A stretch of 64,000 bases of DNA from Metaphire vulgaris (Eukaryota; Annelida; Clitellata; Crassiclitellata; Megascolecidae): assembly GCA_018105865.1 (NCBI GenBank), contig CM030852.1:14405945-14469944 (forward strand), written 5' to 3'. The notes below the pieces were generated by a model. The model searched no databases and was not told the origin of the DNA. It was given only the letters and a program-made list of their open reading frames with translations. The translations under genes were made by a program, and so were the position numbers. Positions 1-13,300 of the stretch are shown here, piece after piece. The stretch's first letter is position 1. Each line of letters opens with the position of its first letter.

Positions 1-197
1 ACTTCTTGATTTTAACTCAATGATGGTCGTTTATCTTAATCATTATAATCGCCCTTTGTCACCCTTCTTTACTCTTTGTTGTTGCTCGTCGGCTGCTAGT
101 CTCCTTCTCATGCATTTACATTGTGTAGAAAACTATGTCTTCATTGTGCCAGCTAAATTTCCTGCAAATTAGCGTTGGTCTATGAACGATGTTCTAG
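1..197 (+). other. Intron tail before the first visible cassette
   Basis: This stretch matches the intron that follows linker exon e3 in the later cassettes (6890-7118, 13837-14065), including the acceptor ending in TTCTAG just before 198. It is therefore intron, not promoter. It implies that another cassette lies immediately to the left of the window, so neither the start codon nor the signal peptide of the gene is visible. Confidence 0.8.
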
Positions 198-1366
198 AGC
201 ATTGCGAGATGACCACCGACATACCTCCAGGCACTCCGGTTTGGATTGAACAAGACGGTGAGCGGGGTCCGACGGACGGAGATACGATTGTCGAACCGGG
301 CGAACAGTTGGAACCGTTCGATAAAGTTCAGCTCGGATATTGCAAAGAATGGTAATTTAATATTTAATAAGCTGTCGTTATTTTGATTTAGCTTCGGCTG
401 CTGCCGACTCACGGACGTTGTGCAAATGACTTTAGTGGTGATTTGATTATTTTAGAAACGAGCATGTGCATCAGCGAGGTCGTTTTATAAAACCGCCACA
501 ATCGGCACGGGACGGTATTTTAGAATATTTTTGGTTTTTTGCATGTTATTTGCTAAAAATGCGACTTTTTTGCTTGTCAAGATTTTTAGGAAGTTGAATG
601 AGGGTGGAATGCGGCAGCAGGGGAGGCATTTTCGGGTTTTATAGATAAAAGCAGTTTTTATTTTACAAAATGCGACGACCTTTTTTGTCGAGAGTTTTGG
701 GAATTGTTGGAAGTATTATTTTTCGGAGGCGGCCCTTTTTATTTTCGCCTCAAGCAGCACTTAGCCTCGCTACGCCACTGCGAACATGCGTAGTTGATTT
801 TTGGCCTATTAAATCTGATTAAGCGTGTTTTAATACGACAGTTGTCAAATTGAAAGATTCTTTGTCGTTGCAGTTTGTGTCAGCCAGGCGGATCACTGAT
901 TTGCTATGTAAGTTCATGTATTAATTCTAGAGGTCGATTGTCAAGCGACATGATCGTAGATTTACTGCAATGAATTTCTCATGATCTCACCTAGACGACC
1001 TACTAAACCTCTAATATATTAAAATAGTAGGTAGTACGGTGGGTCCTAACTGTGCTGATTGTAGGACGTTCCAAATAGTTGGACAGACGAACAGGACGAG
1101 TGTATGACATACACATGCAACGAAGGTGAAGTGACGTCGACCAACAAATCCAAGTCTTGTCACTGTGCTGAGGTAAGCTGAAGAATACAGCGCTATAGTA
1201 TCCGAATTAAATGTCTCCGCCCACTGTCTGTCTGTCAGTTTGTCCGTCAGAAAATAAAGTAGTTGCCAATAGTGGAGTGAGAGACTGAGCAGGAATTCTG
1301 TCTATTTGTAGGACTGGACTTTGATCGTGGTTGCGCCTCCAGAGTGTTGCGATTGTCAAGCTCCAG
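198..1366 (+). CDS. Cassette 1, module 1 (VWC-like, 117 aa), exons a-d
   Basis: Exons: a 198-351, b 874-907, c 1065-1172, d 1312-1366. The joined module has cysteines at about residues 3, 49, 52, 54, 62, 76, 81, 95, 97, 111, 112 and 114. The first lobe carries PVWIEQDGERGP, a GD..VEPGEQLEP stretch and C-x2-C-x-C-x7-C, the typical VWC half. The second lobe has NSWTDEQDEC, then C-x-C and a final CC-x-C. Cys52 is encoded across the a-b splice (TG + T), so reading through the donor at 352 gives a false Trp-stop. A sequon (NKS) lies just before C-x-C. Exon a starts at 198 because the preceding TTCTAG is conserved in all cassettes and gives phase 1. Confidence 0.85.
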
Positions 1367-4300
1367 GTAATCGCTGCACATGCCAAATTTCTAACGACGA
1401 TAATGACGGCTATGGGGACGAAAACTGAGTTAAATAGGGGTCGACAAAATGAAGAGATTGATGACTTCATTGAACTTCCTTGGTTTGTGGCTGCTCCTGT
1501 TTTTCTTCTATAATATCAAATGACGATGATTATTTGAAAATTTCAGATTTCTGCAGAATGAAGACAAAGGAACCAGTCGGCCAACCACTGTGGATTGAAA
1601 TGGACGACGTACCCGGACCATCAAAGGGCGACACGCTTGTTCGACCCGGAGATAAGCTCGAACCAGACGACATAGTTCACGTAGGATACTGCGAGGAATG
1701 GTAAGCATCAATCATGAAAATTGCAAAATAATCGAAAAACTAGAGTGACAATGAATGAAATAAGAATGATGTGCTCGTAAGATGTCAAATTCGATCTCTT
1801 ATCATGTCTTTGCTGTTGCTTTTGCAGCGTCTGTCAGCCAGAATCCGATCTTCACTGTTATGTAAGTACGAGTATGGGCGTGTTTGTGCAAATGGTTCCG
1901 TGTTGGTGGTTGTTGTGTTGATTTGTTTCATCTGAGGATATTACTTCCGGGATCGATGATAAGGTCTGAATGTGTGTACGATTTTCAGGAAGTGTCGAAT
2001 TCGTGGACTGATCCCGAAGACGCTTGTCTGGAATACTCTTGTGCCAGCGAAACACCCGTCAACAAAAGCGATTCGTGCAAATGCACTGAGGTACTACTTC
2101 ATCGACATGCGTAGTCATCGCTGTCAGCATATTCTTCGCCGAAAAACAGTTAACCTAACTTTTAGAGAGAGATCGAAATTGGCAAAATCAGTATTGATGA
2201 TAGAAATGATGACGACGACGATCTGTTTAGTCGGTCATCCTTGACTGGGCTTTCTCGCGTATGCTGTCAGAAGATGGTTCTCGATTAGTGTAGGAACTAT
2301 AGAAATAAATGGAAGATGATCGCTTTTCCTGTACTGTTTAAATAGGATAAACCTGTCGAACTGACCTCAGCTGATGAAGGATGCTGTAGGTGCGGTCCAC
2401 CGAATGACAGTGAGTCGACATTTTCTGCGTGTAGTCTGTGCTCTTATTTCGCTTGAAAATTTACTCTCTTCGTAACGAATATCGCGAAAAGAAACGAGTG
2501 ATCAAGATTTGTTTTATAATAACTGTTTTGAAAGGATCTAGAAATCTGATGAATGCTGTTATTGTTCGTGTTAGAAAAGTGCGAGATGTCTTCGGATCTT
2601 CTGGCGGACGGTGAGAAAGCATGGACCGAAGACGATGACGACGTGCAGGAAGGCGATTCGATAGAGCAGGGCGTCGTCGTTCACGTCGGCCAGTGTCGAG
2701 AATGGTGAGCCTCAACCTGTCAGTTGCAAACAGTCCTGTTTCACATAAAAAGCAGTAGGTTAGATTGAAGAGTGCGTATCTTCTCAGAAATAATTGATGC
2801 AATAATTGACGCCTGAAGTTCCAGGAGTGATACACGTTGTTTTGTTTCTTTACAGCATCTGCACGACAAGCGGCGATCTCGCCTGCAACGTAAGTAACCA
2901 ATTTCTTGTTGGATGCTTCTCTTCTCGTTGATAAAACGAGAGAAACTTTTATGTTGCCTAACAAATTGCATTCTTCTTCGACAAATAAGACTCTCTATCC
3001 CAAAAAAAGGAACAAAGCAGAAGTACCCTGCGTGTTTTTCGTGTCTTTCAGCCCGTCACCTCATCCTGGACAGATGCTAAAGAGGAATGTATGGAATACA
3101 GCTGTGATCCATTCGATTATTCAGTCGTGCCGATGAACAGGACTGAAATGTGCGACTGCAACCCGGAGGTGTGTTTATTATGTTCCGCCACACTAGTGCT
3201 GATTTTATATAAACTGATTCGCGCGAGTAATTTAGCTTTATTGTCATTTTTTCGAGAGGTGAATCATTTAACGTTGGGCTTGAATGAAAGCGAATCGAGG
3301 AGAATATTATGAATTAGTGGCGAATGTTCAATTATTATGCTTGTAGATTGAGACGCTAGTTTCTCGGCCATCATCCCAATGCTGCCAGTGCGTTAAAGGT
3401 ATGTGTCTCATTCATTGAAGGCACGTAGGCCTACACTACTTCTAGTTGACGTTTTTTGCACTATAGCGGTGATTCTCTAGAACTTGTTAATAATCAAGGC
3501 AGGGTTCGCAAGAAGTGAATATTATATAATTATTTGAAAAACAAGCCATTGTTCTTAATCACAAAGAATATTCTAAAGTCTTTTTAAAAAATTCAAAGTG
3601 TAAATTCTGGTTGTTGGCCTACTTAAAACGAAAGACGTTAAGCATCGTTCAACAACTGTGGTTTCCACAGCCATGCGATTGGTGATCCTGGAAATGACGA
3701 GATCTTTTATATAAGACTTTAATGGTGTCGATGACATTGAATCGTCGATTGTTGTTTCTTTGCTGTTCGAAGAGTATTGTGTTGTCGGCTCGGACCAGAT
3801 CAAGGACGGGAAGACGCCATATATCGAGAAAGACGATCAACCCGGATTGACAAAAGGTGACAAGACGGTGGAGGAAGGCGACCGTGTCAAGCAGGGCGTT
3901 ATTATTCGCGTCGACGAGTGTAACGAATGGTAAAAAATTTCGCTTCCTTACTCCAATTGGTGCTGAGTTTTTTTCTAGGCTGATACATTTTCGGTTGATC
4001 TAAATCACAGTCCATTTCTCAGAAAGGGCTATAGTTACTTAAACTTGATGGCAGTCAGATGAGTTGTGCGGGCGTCGACGACACAAACTGTTTGACAATG
4101 AAATCTCCATCAAGTCTAATTACGAATCTGAAAACATTGCACATAATTTATCGTAATCTTGTTCGTTTTTTGCTTCTCCTCTTAGTCGTTGCACCGACTC
4201 CCTCTCGTTCAAATGTTACGTAAGTATCACGTCATTATTTTCGATGGCTTCATAGCCGTTTGCTATAAGATCGCGATGTTTGAATCAGTATTTTTTAGAC

Positions 4301-7300
4301 TTTGCTTCTCGTGACAAGGTTCTTGTAAAATGTCGTCATTGTGTCATTGAACTGCTGTTTTAATGTCATCGTCTTCGTCTTTTAGGACATCGATAACAGT
4401 TGGAGCGACGTCGACGACCAGTGTCAGAGTCACGTATGCATAGAGGGCAGTATTGTGGACTCGAATGGCACGAGAAACTATTGTCAATGTCCCGAGGTAA
4501 AGACATCCGTTTTTCGAAAATCTGAATAACAAAATGATACTAAGTCTATAGCGATGTGATAATGGTCGTTTATTTGTGTCTCTGGCTGGCTGTAATAGTT
4601 GCTCGACTATCGACGATCTACGAAGCAGACGTTCTTTGATTCTGCTGCGCGTATTCCAGCTCATTATTCTTTTTTTCAGAGTGAACTTGTGAAGCAGAAG
4701 TATCCAATGTGCTGTTCATGTACGGGTAAGCATCTGACTCTTTAAAAAATACAACCAGCGTCAGGTCACTCTCGGCTAAAATTGCACCCTCGATTCAATA
4801 TGGTCTTCTTACAGACATTGCTTCTAGAGAGTGACACGGGACAACTTTTTATCCCCACCCCACACCCAAACATTTGTCCGCGTCTCCTGTTGCAGGTCTA
4901 TTATGAACCAGATATATTAATACGCGGCTCTTCCCTCGATCACCCTACTAGGCACTACGTTAGATTTTCGCCAGGTCTTTCAATTAGTTGATGTCCTTCG
5001 TTCTCGTACAGTCAATTGCGTTAGTTTGTAGTATGAAATGGCTGGGTGTGCTCTATTTTGAACCTTGTAGATTGAAATTGATAATGATATTATTGATTAT
5101 TCTTGCAAAGGTTAAAGCAATGAAGAAGGAACAAGAGGAAAATGCGGATTTTGTCGGAGAATTTCTTCAAATTGATTAGATTTTTAGCTATTTAGGGCCT
5201 ATATACCTTCTAATCAACAGGCCTTCAATAGGCTTCTTTCACAGAGCTAATTAATTATAAAACTTGTTTTTGATGTCTATAAAACCTGTTGCAGGCCTAT
5301 AATGAACCAGATATCTTAATACGCGGCTCTTCCTTTCTCACTGACATTGCAACCCCCACTTCTTAGACCCACCCGCCGCCACTGTTAATAACTTCGAGTG
5401 ATGAAAAATAACAAGTCATGTGGCCAAGACAATACAAGTTAAAAGAGACACAGGAAAGAGATGTATTAGGCAATAGTTCCGGTACAGTCGGCTGCTCTGG
5501 CGCCGTGTATTAATTAAAACCATCAACCATACCTTCTTAAGGAATAATCTACTGCGTTACTAAATACTCTACAGACTTCATGCAGAAAAGCAAGAACTCA
5601 TTCACGACGTCATCAATATTACTGTAGTAAACCAGACAAATGGTCTGGCCCACCACTTGGGGAACTAGCGAATACAGGATGTTAAATCATAGTTATGACT
5701 GTCCGGTTCGCTGTGCTATCCTCTGAACGCCTCTGATGTTTATAATGTTCTGTTGTCTAACGTCGCGTTCAGTGGAAGCCCTCAGCTGCCCCGTACACGG
5801 TCCTGTATTAGAAGACAATATCCAAGAGCAAGCCAGAGAATATCATGCAACCATTCCATATGTCCTAATATGTGACAGACATTAGGCCTAGCCAATTAAG
5901 AGTGGCTAGTACTGATTATAAGCATTATGCTAACAGTGATCCACTAGTCATAAAGAGAGGTGAATGATGATGATTACAAAGGCGACTACTAAGGTCCGCC
6001 TCTGGTTATTTATAACTACAATTTCAGTGTACTACAGTGTACTACATTTATAACTACAGTTTCAGTGTATTATTATCGTTTTGTTAATATCGGGTCTACC
6101 GATACCGTTTCCGATGTATTACTGTATTAAATGTCCCCGCCCCGCGGTATTACCGTAAGACAAGAACCCGTTACCGCGGTAATACCGCACTTTTTGGCCA
6201 AAATGCTGCGGTTGTTACCGCGGTAGTTACGGCGGGAAATCCGCGGTAACCGTTACCATGTCACTCTCTAATTGCTTCTCCACTTAACACGGCAAATTGT
6301 CTGCTTTCCAATAATTGAAGCCCGCAACTGTATACTTTAAATAATGATCGATGCATAATATGTGATGTGGTTTACAGTCGTATTTATTGACGAGGTTTGT
6401 CACTTTCAGATATCACCACGAAGGCTCCACCAACCACCAAAACAACAGGTGTGTGGCATGACTAATACATAGTGCTGTCAAGATTTATTGTGATATATAT
6501 ATATATATATATATCAAAGAACGGGCAGGTATTTGGAAAGTATGGCGAGCGCGTGAAACGATACTTGTTGTTATTTTCAGGAACGGGTTCGACAACCAGA
6601 ACAAGTCGTCCGACAACCCCAGGAACTGGTCCGAGAACAACAGGACGCATTCCGTCGACGACGGGTAGGTCAATCGCTTCCCTCAATGCAAATGATCGTT
6701 CGCTTCGATTTTGCGCTTCTTTCACATTTCACCGATATTTCGCATCGCCGCCTCTACCGTCGTTTCATCCACTCTATTTCTAAGGCGAGAAGAAATTTTA
6801 GCGCGCTGGCCATTGATCTAATGATTTCGGTCATTTTGTGACTGCGATTATATTTTCGTTCCTAGGTGTGCCGATCACGAAACCTCCAGGTAAAAGCCAG
6901 CAGCATTGTCACCACATGCGCCATCAAAAACTAGCTTGATTTCAACTCAATGACAGTCGTTTATCTTAGTCATCATCGCCCTTACCTTCTTTCTCTTTGT
7001 TGCTGCTCGTCGGCTGCTAGTCTCCTTCTCATGCATTTACATTGTGTAGAAAACTATGTCTTCATTGTGCCAGCTAAATTTCCTGCAAATTAGCGTTGGT
7101 CTATGAACGATGTTCTAGAGCATTGCGAGATGACCACCGACATACCTCCAGGCACTCCGGTTTGGATTGAACAAGACGGTGAGCGGGGTCCGACGGACGG
7201 AGATACGATTGTCGAACCGGGCGAACAGTTGGAACCGTTCGATAAAGTTCAGCTCGGATATTGCAAAGAATGGTAATTAATATGTAATAAGCTGTCGTTA

Positions 7301-10300
7301 TTTTGATTTAGCTTCGGCTGCTGCCGACTCACGGACGTTGTGCCGATGACTTTAGTGGTGATTTGATGCGCATCACAGTCGATCTATAGAAACGAGCATA
7401 CAGTGGCGTAGCGAGGTAAGGGCAGTGGGGGAAAACCGCCACAATCGGCACTTGCTCTAGGGACGGTATTTTAGAATATTTTTGGTTTTTTGCATGTTAT
7501 TTGCTAAAAATGCGACTTTTTTGCTTGTCAAGATTTTTAGGAAGTTGAATGAGGGTGGAATGCGGCAGCAGGGGAGGCATTTTCGGGTTTTATAGATAAA
7601 AGCAGTTTTTATTTTACAAAATGCGACGACCTTTTTTGTCGAGAGTTTTGGGAATTGTTGGAAGTATTATTTTTCGGGGGCGGCCCTTTTTATTTTCGCC
7701 TCAAGCAGCACTTAGCCTCGCTACGCCACTGCGAACATGCGTAGTTGATTTTTGGCCTATTAAATCTGATTAAGCGTGTTTTAATACGACAGTTGTCTAA
7801 TAGAAAGATTCTTTGTCGTTGCAGCTTGTGTCAGCCAGGCGGATCACTGATTTGCTATGTAAGTTCATGTATTAATTCTAGAGGTCGATTGTCAAGCGAC
7901 ATGATCGTAGATTTACTGCAATGAATTTCTCATGATCTCACCTAGGACGACCTACTAAACCTCTAATATATTATATATCTAGGTAGTACGGTGGGTCGTA
8001 ACTGTGCTGATTGTAGGACGTTCCAAATAGTTGGACAGACGAACAGGACGAGTGTATGACATACACATGCAACGAAGGTGAAGTGACGTCGACCAACAAA
8101 TCCAAGTCTTGTCACTGTGCTGAGGTAAGCTGAAGAATACAGCGCTATAGTATCCGAATTAAATGTCTCCGCCCACTGTCTGTCTGTCAGTTTGTCCGTC
8201 AGAAATTAAAGTAGTTGCCAATAGTGGAGTGAGAGACTGAGCAGGAATTCTGTCTATTTGTAGGACTGGACTTTGATCGTGGTTGCGCCTCCAGAGTGTT
8301 GCGATTGTCAAGCTCCAGGTAATCGCTGCACATGCCAAATTTCTAACGACGATAATGACGGCTATGGGGACGAAAACTGAGTTAAATAGGGGTCGACATA
8401 TTGAAGAGATTGGTGACTTCAGGGACCTTCCTTCGTTTGTGGCTGCTCCTGTTTTTCTTCTATAATATCAAATGACGATGATTATTTGAAAATTTCAGAT
8501 TTCTGCAGAATGGAGACAGACGCACCAGTCGGCCAACCACTGTGGATTGAAATGGACGACGTACCCGGACCATCAAAGGGCGACACGCTTGTTCGACCCG
8601 GAGATAAGCTCGAACCAGACGACATAGTTCACGTAGGATACTGCGAGGAATGGTAAGCATCAATCATGAAAATTGCAAAATAATCGAAAACTAGAGTGAC
8701 AATGACTGAAATAAGAATGATGTGCTCGTAAGAAGTCAAATTCTATCTCTTGTCGTGTCTTTGCTGTTGCTTTTGCAGCGTCTGTCAGCCAGAATCCGAT
8801 CTTCACTGTTATGTAAGTACGAGCATGGGCGTTTTTGTGCAAATGGTTCCGTGTTGGTGGTTGTTGTGTTGATTTGTTTCATCTGAGGATATTACTTCCG
8901 GGATCGATGATAAGGTCTGAATGTGCGTACGATTTTCAGGAAGTGTCGAATTCGTGGACTGATCCCGAAGACGCTTGTCTGGAATACACTTGTGCCAGCG
9001 AAACACCCGTCAACAAAAGCGATTCGTGCAAATGCACTGAGGTAGCCTACTACTTCATTGACATGGGTAGTCATCGCTTTTAGACTATTCTTTGCCGAAA
9101 AACAGTTAACCTAACTTTTAGAGAGAGATCGAAATTGGCAAAATCAGTATTGATGATAGAAATGATGACGACGACGATCTGTTTAGTCGGGCATCCTTGA
9201 CTGGGCTTTCTCGCGTATGCTGTCAGAAGATGGTTCTCGATTAGTGAAGGAACTATAGAAATAAATGGAAGATGATCGCTTTTCCTGTACTGTTTAAATA
9301 GGATAGACCTGTCGAACTGACCTCAGCTGATGAAGGATGCTGTAGGTGCGGGCCACCGAATGACAGTGAGTGGACATTTTCTGCGTGTAGTCTGTGCTCT
9401 TATTTCGCTTGAAAATTTACTCTCTTCGTAACGAATATCGCGAAAAGAAACGAGTGAGGCAAAATTCATTTTACAATAACTGTTTTGAAAGGATCTAGAA
9501 ATCTGATGAATGCTGTTATTGTTCGTGTTAGAAAAGTGCGAGATGTCTTCGGATCTTCTGGCGGACGGTGAGAAAGCATGGACCGAAGACGATGACGACG
9601 TGCAGGAAGGCGATTCGATAGAGCAGGGCGTCGTCGTTCACGTCGGCCAGTGCCGAGAATGGTGAGCCTCAACCTGTCAGTTGCAAACAGTCCTGTTTCA
9701 CATAAAAAGCAGTAGGTTAGATTGAAGAGTGCGTGTCTTCTCAGAAATAATTGACGCCGTAGTTCCAGAATGACCGTGTATTGATACACGTTGTTTTGTT
9801 TCTTTACAGCATCTGCACGACAAGCGGCGATCTCGCCTGCAACGTAAGTAACTCATTTCGTGTTGGGTTCGTTCTCTTCTTGCTGAAACGAGAAAAACTT
9901 TACATGATTTTATGTTGCCTAACAAATTGCATTCTTTTACGACAATTTAGACTCTCTATCCCAAAAAAGAACAACGCAGAAGTAACCTGCGTGTTTTTCG
10001 TGTCTTTTCAGCCCGTCACATCATCCTGGGCAGATGCTAAAGAGGAATGTATGGAATACAGCTGTGATCCATTCGATTTTTCAGTCGTGCCGATGAACAG
10101 GACTGAAATGTGCGACTGCAACCCGGAGGTGTGTTTTTTATGTCCCGCCACACTAGTGCTGATTTTGGCTAAACTTATTGGCGCGAGTGATTTAGATTTA
10201 TTCTCATTTTTCGAGCGGTGAATCATTTTACGTCGGACTTGAATGAAAGCGAATCGAGGTAGAAAATTATGAATTAGTGGCGAATGTTCAATTATTATGC

Positions 10301-13300
10301 TTGTAGATTGAGACGCTAGTTTCTCGGCCATCATCCCAATGCTGCCAGTGCGTTAAAGGTATGTGTCTCATTCATTGAAGGCACGTAGGCCTACACTACT
10401 TCTAGTTGACGTTTTTTTGCACTATAGCGGTGATTCTCTAGAACTTGTTAATAATCAAGAGAGGGTTCGCAAGAAGTGAATATTATATAATTATTTGAAG
10501 AACAAGCCATTGTTCTTAATCACAAAGAATATTCTAAAGTCTTTTTAAAAAATTCAAAGTGTAAATTCTGTTTGTTGGCCTACTTAAAACGAAAGACGTT
10601 AAGCATCGTTCAACAACTGTGGTTTCCACAGCCATGCGATTGGTGATCCTGGAAATGACGAGATCTTTTATATAAGACTTTAATGGTGTCGATGACATTG
10701 AATCGTCGATTGTTGTTTCTTTGCTGTTCGAAGAGTATTGTGTTGTCGGCTCGGACCAGATCAAGGACGGGAAGACGCCATATATCGAGAAAGACGATCA
10801 ACCCGGATTGACAAAAGGTGACAAGACGGTGGAGGAAGGCGACCGTGTCAAGCAGGGCGTTATTATTCGCGTCGACGAGTGTAACGAATGGTAAAAAATT
10901 TCGCTTCCTTACTCCAATTGGTGCTGAGTTTTTTTCTAGGCTGATACATTTTCGGTTGATCTAAATCACAGTCCATTTCTCAGAAAGGGCTATAGTTACT
11001 TAAACTTGATGGCAGTCAGATGAGTTGTGCGGGCGTCGACGACACAAACTGTTTGACAATGAAATCTCCATCAAGTCTAATTACGAATCTGAAAACATTG
11101 CACATAATTGATCGTAATCTTGTTCGTTTTTTGCTTCTCCTCTTAGTCGTTGCACCGACTCCCTCTCGTTCAAATGTTACGTAAGTATCACGTCATTATT
11201 TTCGATGGCTTCATAGCCATTTGATATAAGATCGCGAAGTTTGAATCAGTATTTTTTTAGACTTTGCTTCTCGTGACAAGGTTCTTGTAAAATGTCGTCA
11301 TTGTGCCTTTGAACTGTTGTTTTTATGTCATCGTCTTTGTCTTATAGGACATCGATAACAGTTGGACCGACGTCGACGACCAGTGTCAGAGTCACGTATG
11401 CATAGAGGGCAGTATTGTGGACTCGAATGGCACGAGAAACTATTGTCAATGTCCCGAGGTAAGGACATCCTTTTTTCGAAAATCTGAATAACAAAATGAT
11501 ATTAAGTCCATAGCGATGTGATAATGGTCGTTTATTTGTGTCTCTGGCTGGCTGTAATATTTGCTCGACTATCGACGATCTACGAAGCAGACGTTCTTTG
11601 ATTCTGCTGCGCGTAATCCAGCTCATTATTCTTTTTTCAGAGTGAGCTTGTGAAGCAGAAGTATCCAATGTGCTGTTCATGTACGGGTAAGCATCTGACT
11701 CTTTAAAAAATACAACCAGCGTCAGGTCACTCTCGGCTAAAATTGCACCCTCGATTCAATATGGTCTTCTTACAGACATTGCTTCTAGAGAGTGACACGG
11801 GACAACTTTTTATCCCCACCCCACACCCAAACATTTGTCCGCGTCTCCTGTTGCAGGTCTATTATGAACCAGATATATTAATACGCGGCTCTTCCTCGAT
11901 CACCCTACTAGGCATTCCGTTAGATTTTCGCCAGGTCTTTCAATTAGTTGATGTCCCTCGTTCTCGTACAGTCAATTGCGTTAGTTTGTAGTATGAAATG
12001 GCTGGGTGTGCTCTATTTTGAACCTTGTAGATTGAAATTGATAATGATATTATTGATTATTCTTGCAAAGGTTAAAGCAATGAAGAAGGAACAAGAGGAA
12101 AATGCGGATTTTGTCGGAGAATTTCTTCAAATTGATTAGATTTTTAGCTATTTAGGCCTATATACCTTCTAATCAACAGGCCTTCAATAGGCTTCTTTCA
12201 CAGAGCTAATTAATTATAAAACTTGTTTTTGATGTCTATAAAACCTGTTGCAGGCCTATAATGAACCAGATATCTTAATACGCGGCTCTTCCTTTCTCAC
12301 TGACATTGCAACCCCCACTTCTTAGACCCACCCGCCGCCACTGTTAATAACTTCGAGTGATGAAAAATAACAAGTCATGTGGCCAAGACAATACAAGTTA
12401 AAAGAGACACAGGAAAGAGATGTATTAGGCAATAGTTCCGGTACAGTCGGCTGCTCTGGCGCCGTGTATTAATTAAAACCATCAACCATACCTTCTTAAG
12501 GAATAATCTACTGCGTTACTAAATACTCTACAGACTTCATGCAGAAAAGCAAGAACTCATTCACGACGTCATCAATATTACTGTAGTAAACCAGACAAAT
12601 GGTCTGGCCCACCACTTGGGGAACTAGCGAATGCAGGATGTTAAATCATAGTTATGACTGTCCGGTTCGCTGTGCTATCCTCTGAACGCCTCTGATGTTT
12701 ATAATGTTCTGTTGTCTAACGTCGCGTTCAGTGGAAGCCCTCAGCTGCCCCGTACACGGTCCTGTATTAGAAGACAATATCCAAGAGCAAGCCAGAGAAT
12801 ATCATGCAACCATTCCATATGTCCTAATATGTGACAGACATTAGGCCTAGCCAATTAAGAGTGGCTAGTACTGATTATAAGCATTATGCTAACAGTGATC
12901 CACTAGTCATAAAGAGAGGTGAATGATGATGATTACAAAGGCGACTACTAAGGTCCGCCTCTGGTTATTTATAACTACAATTTCAGTGTACTACAGTGTA
13001 CTACATTTATAACTACAGTTTCAGTGTATTATTATCGTTTTGTTAATATCGGGTCTACCGATACCGTTTCCGATGTATTACTGTATTAAATGTCCCCGCC
13101 CCGCGGTATTACCGTAAGACAAGAACCCGTTACCGCGGTAATACCGCACTTTTTGGCCAAAATGCTGCGGTTGTTACCGCGGTAGTTACGGCGGGAAATC
13201 CGCGGTAACCGTTACCATGTCACTCTCTAATTGCTTCTCCACTTAACATGGCAAATTGTCTGCTTTCCAATAATTCAAGCCCGCAACTGTATACTTTAAA

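Noticed and set aside
1480..1704. Single-exon small secreted proteins ending in Glu-Trp, one per module
   Set aside because: Trp and stop come from reading into the splice donor (TG|GTAAG). Splicing to exon b gives Cys and the continuing module.
4782..5179. Conserved small open frames inside the 1.45-kb intron insertion
   Set aside because: They lie within a transposon absent from cassette 6, overlap its inverted end, and show no protein family. Conservation is due to cassette duplication.
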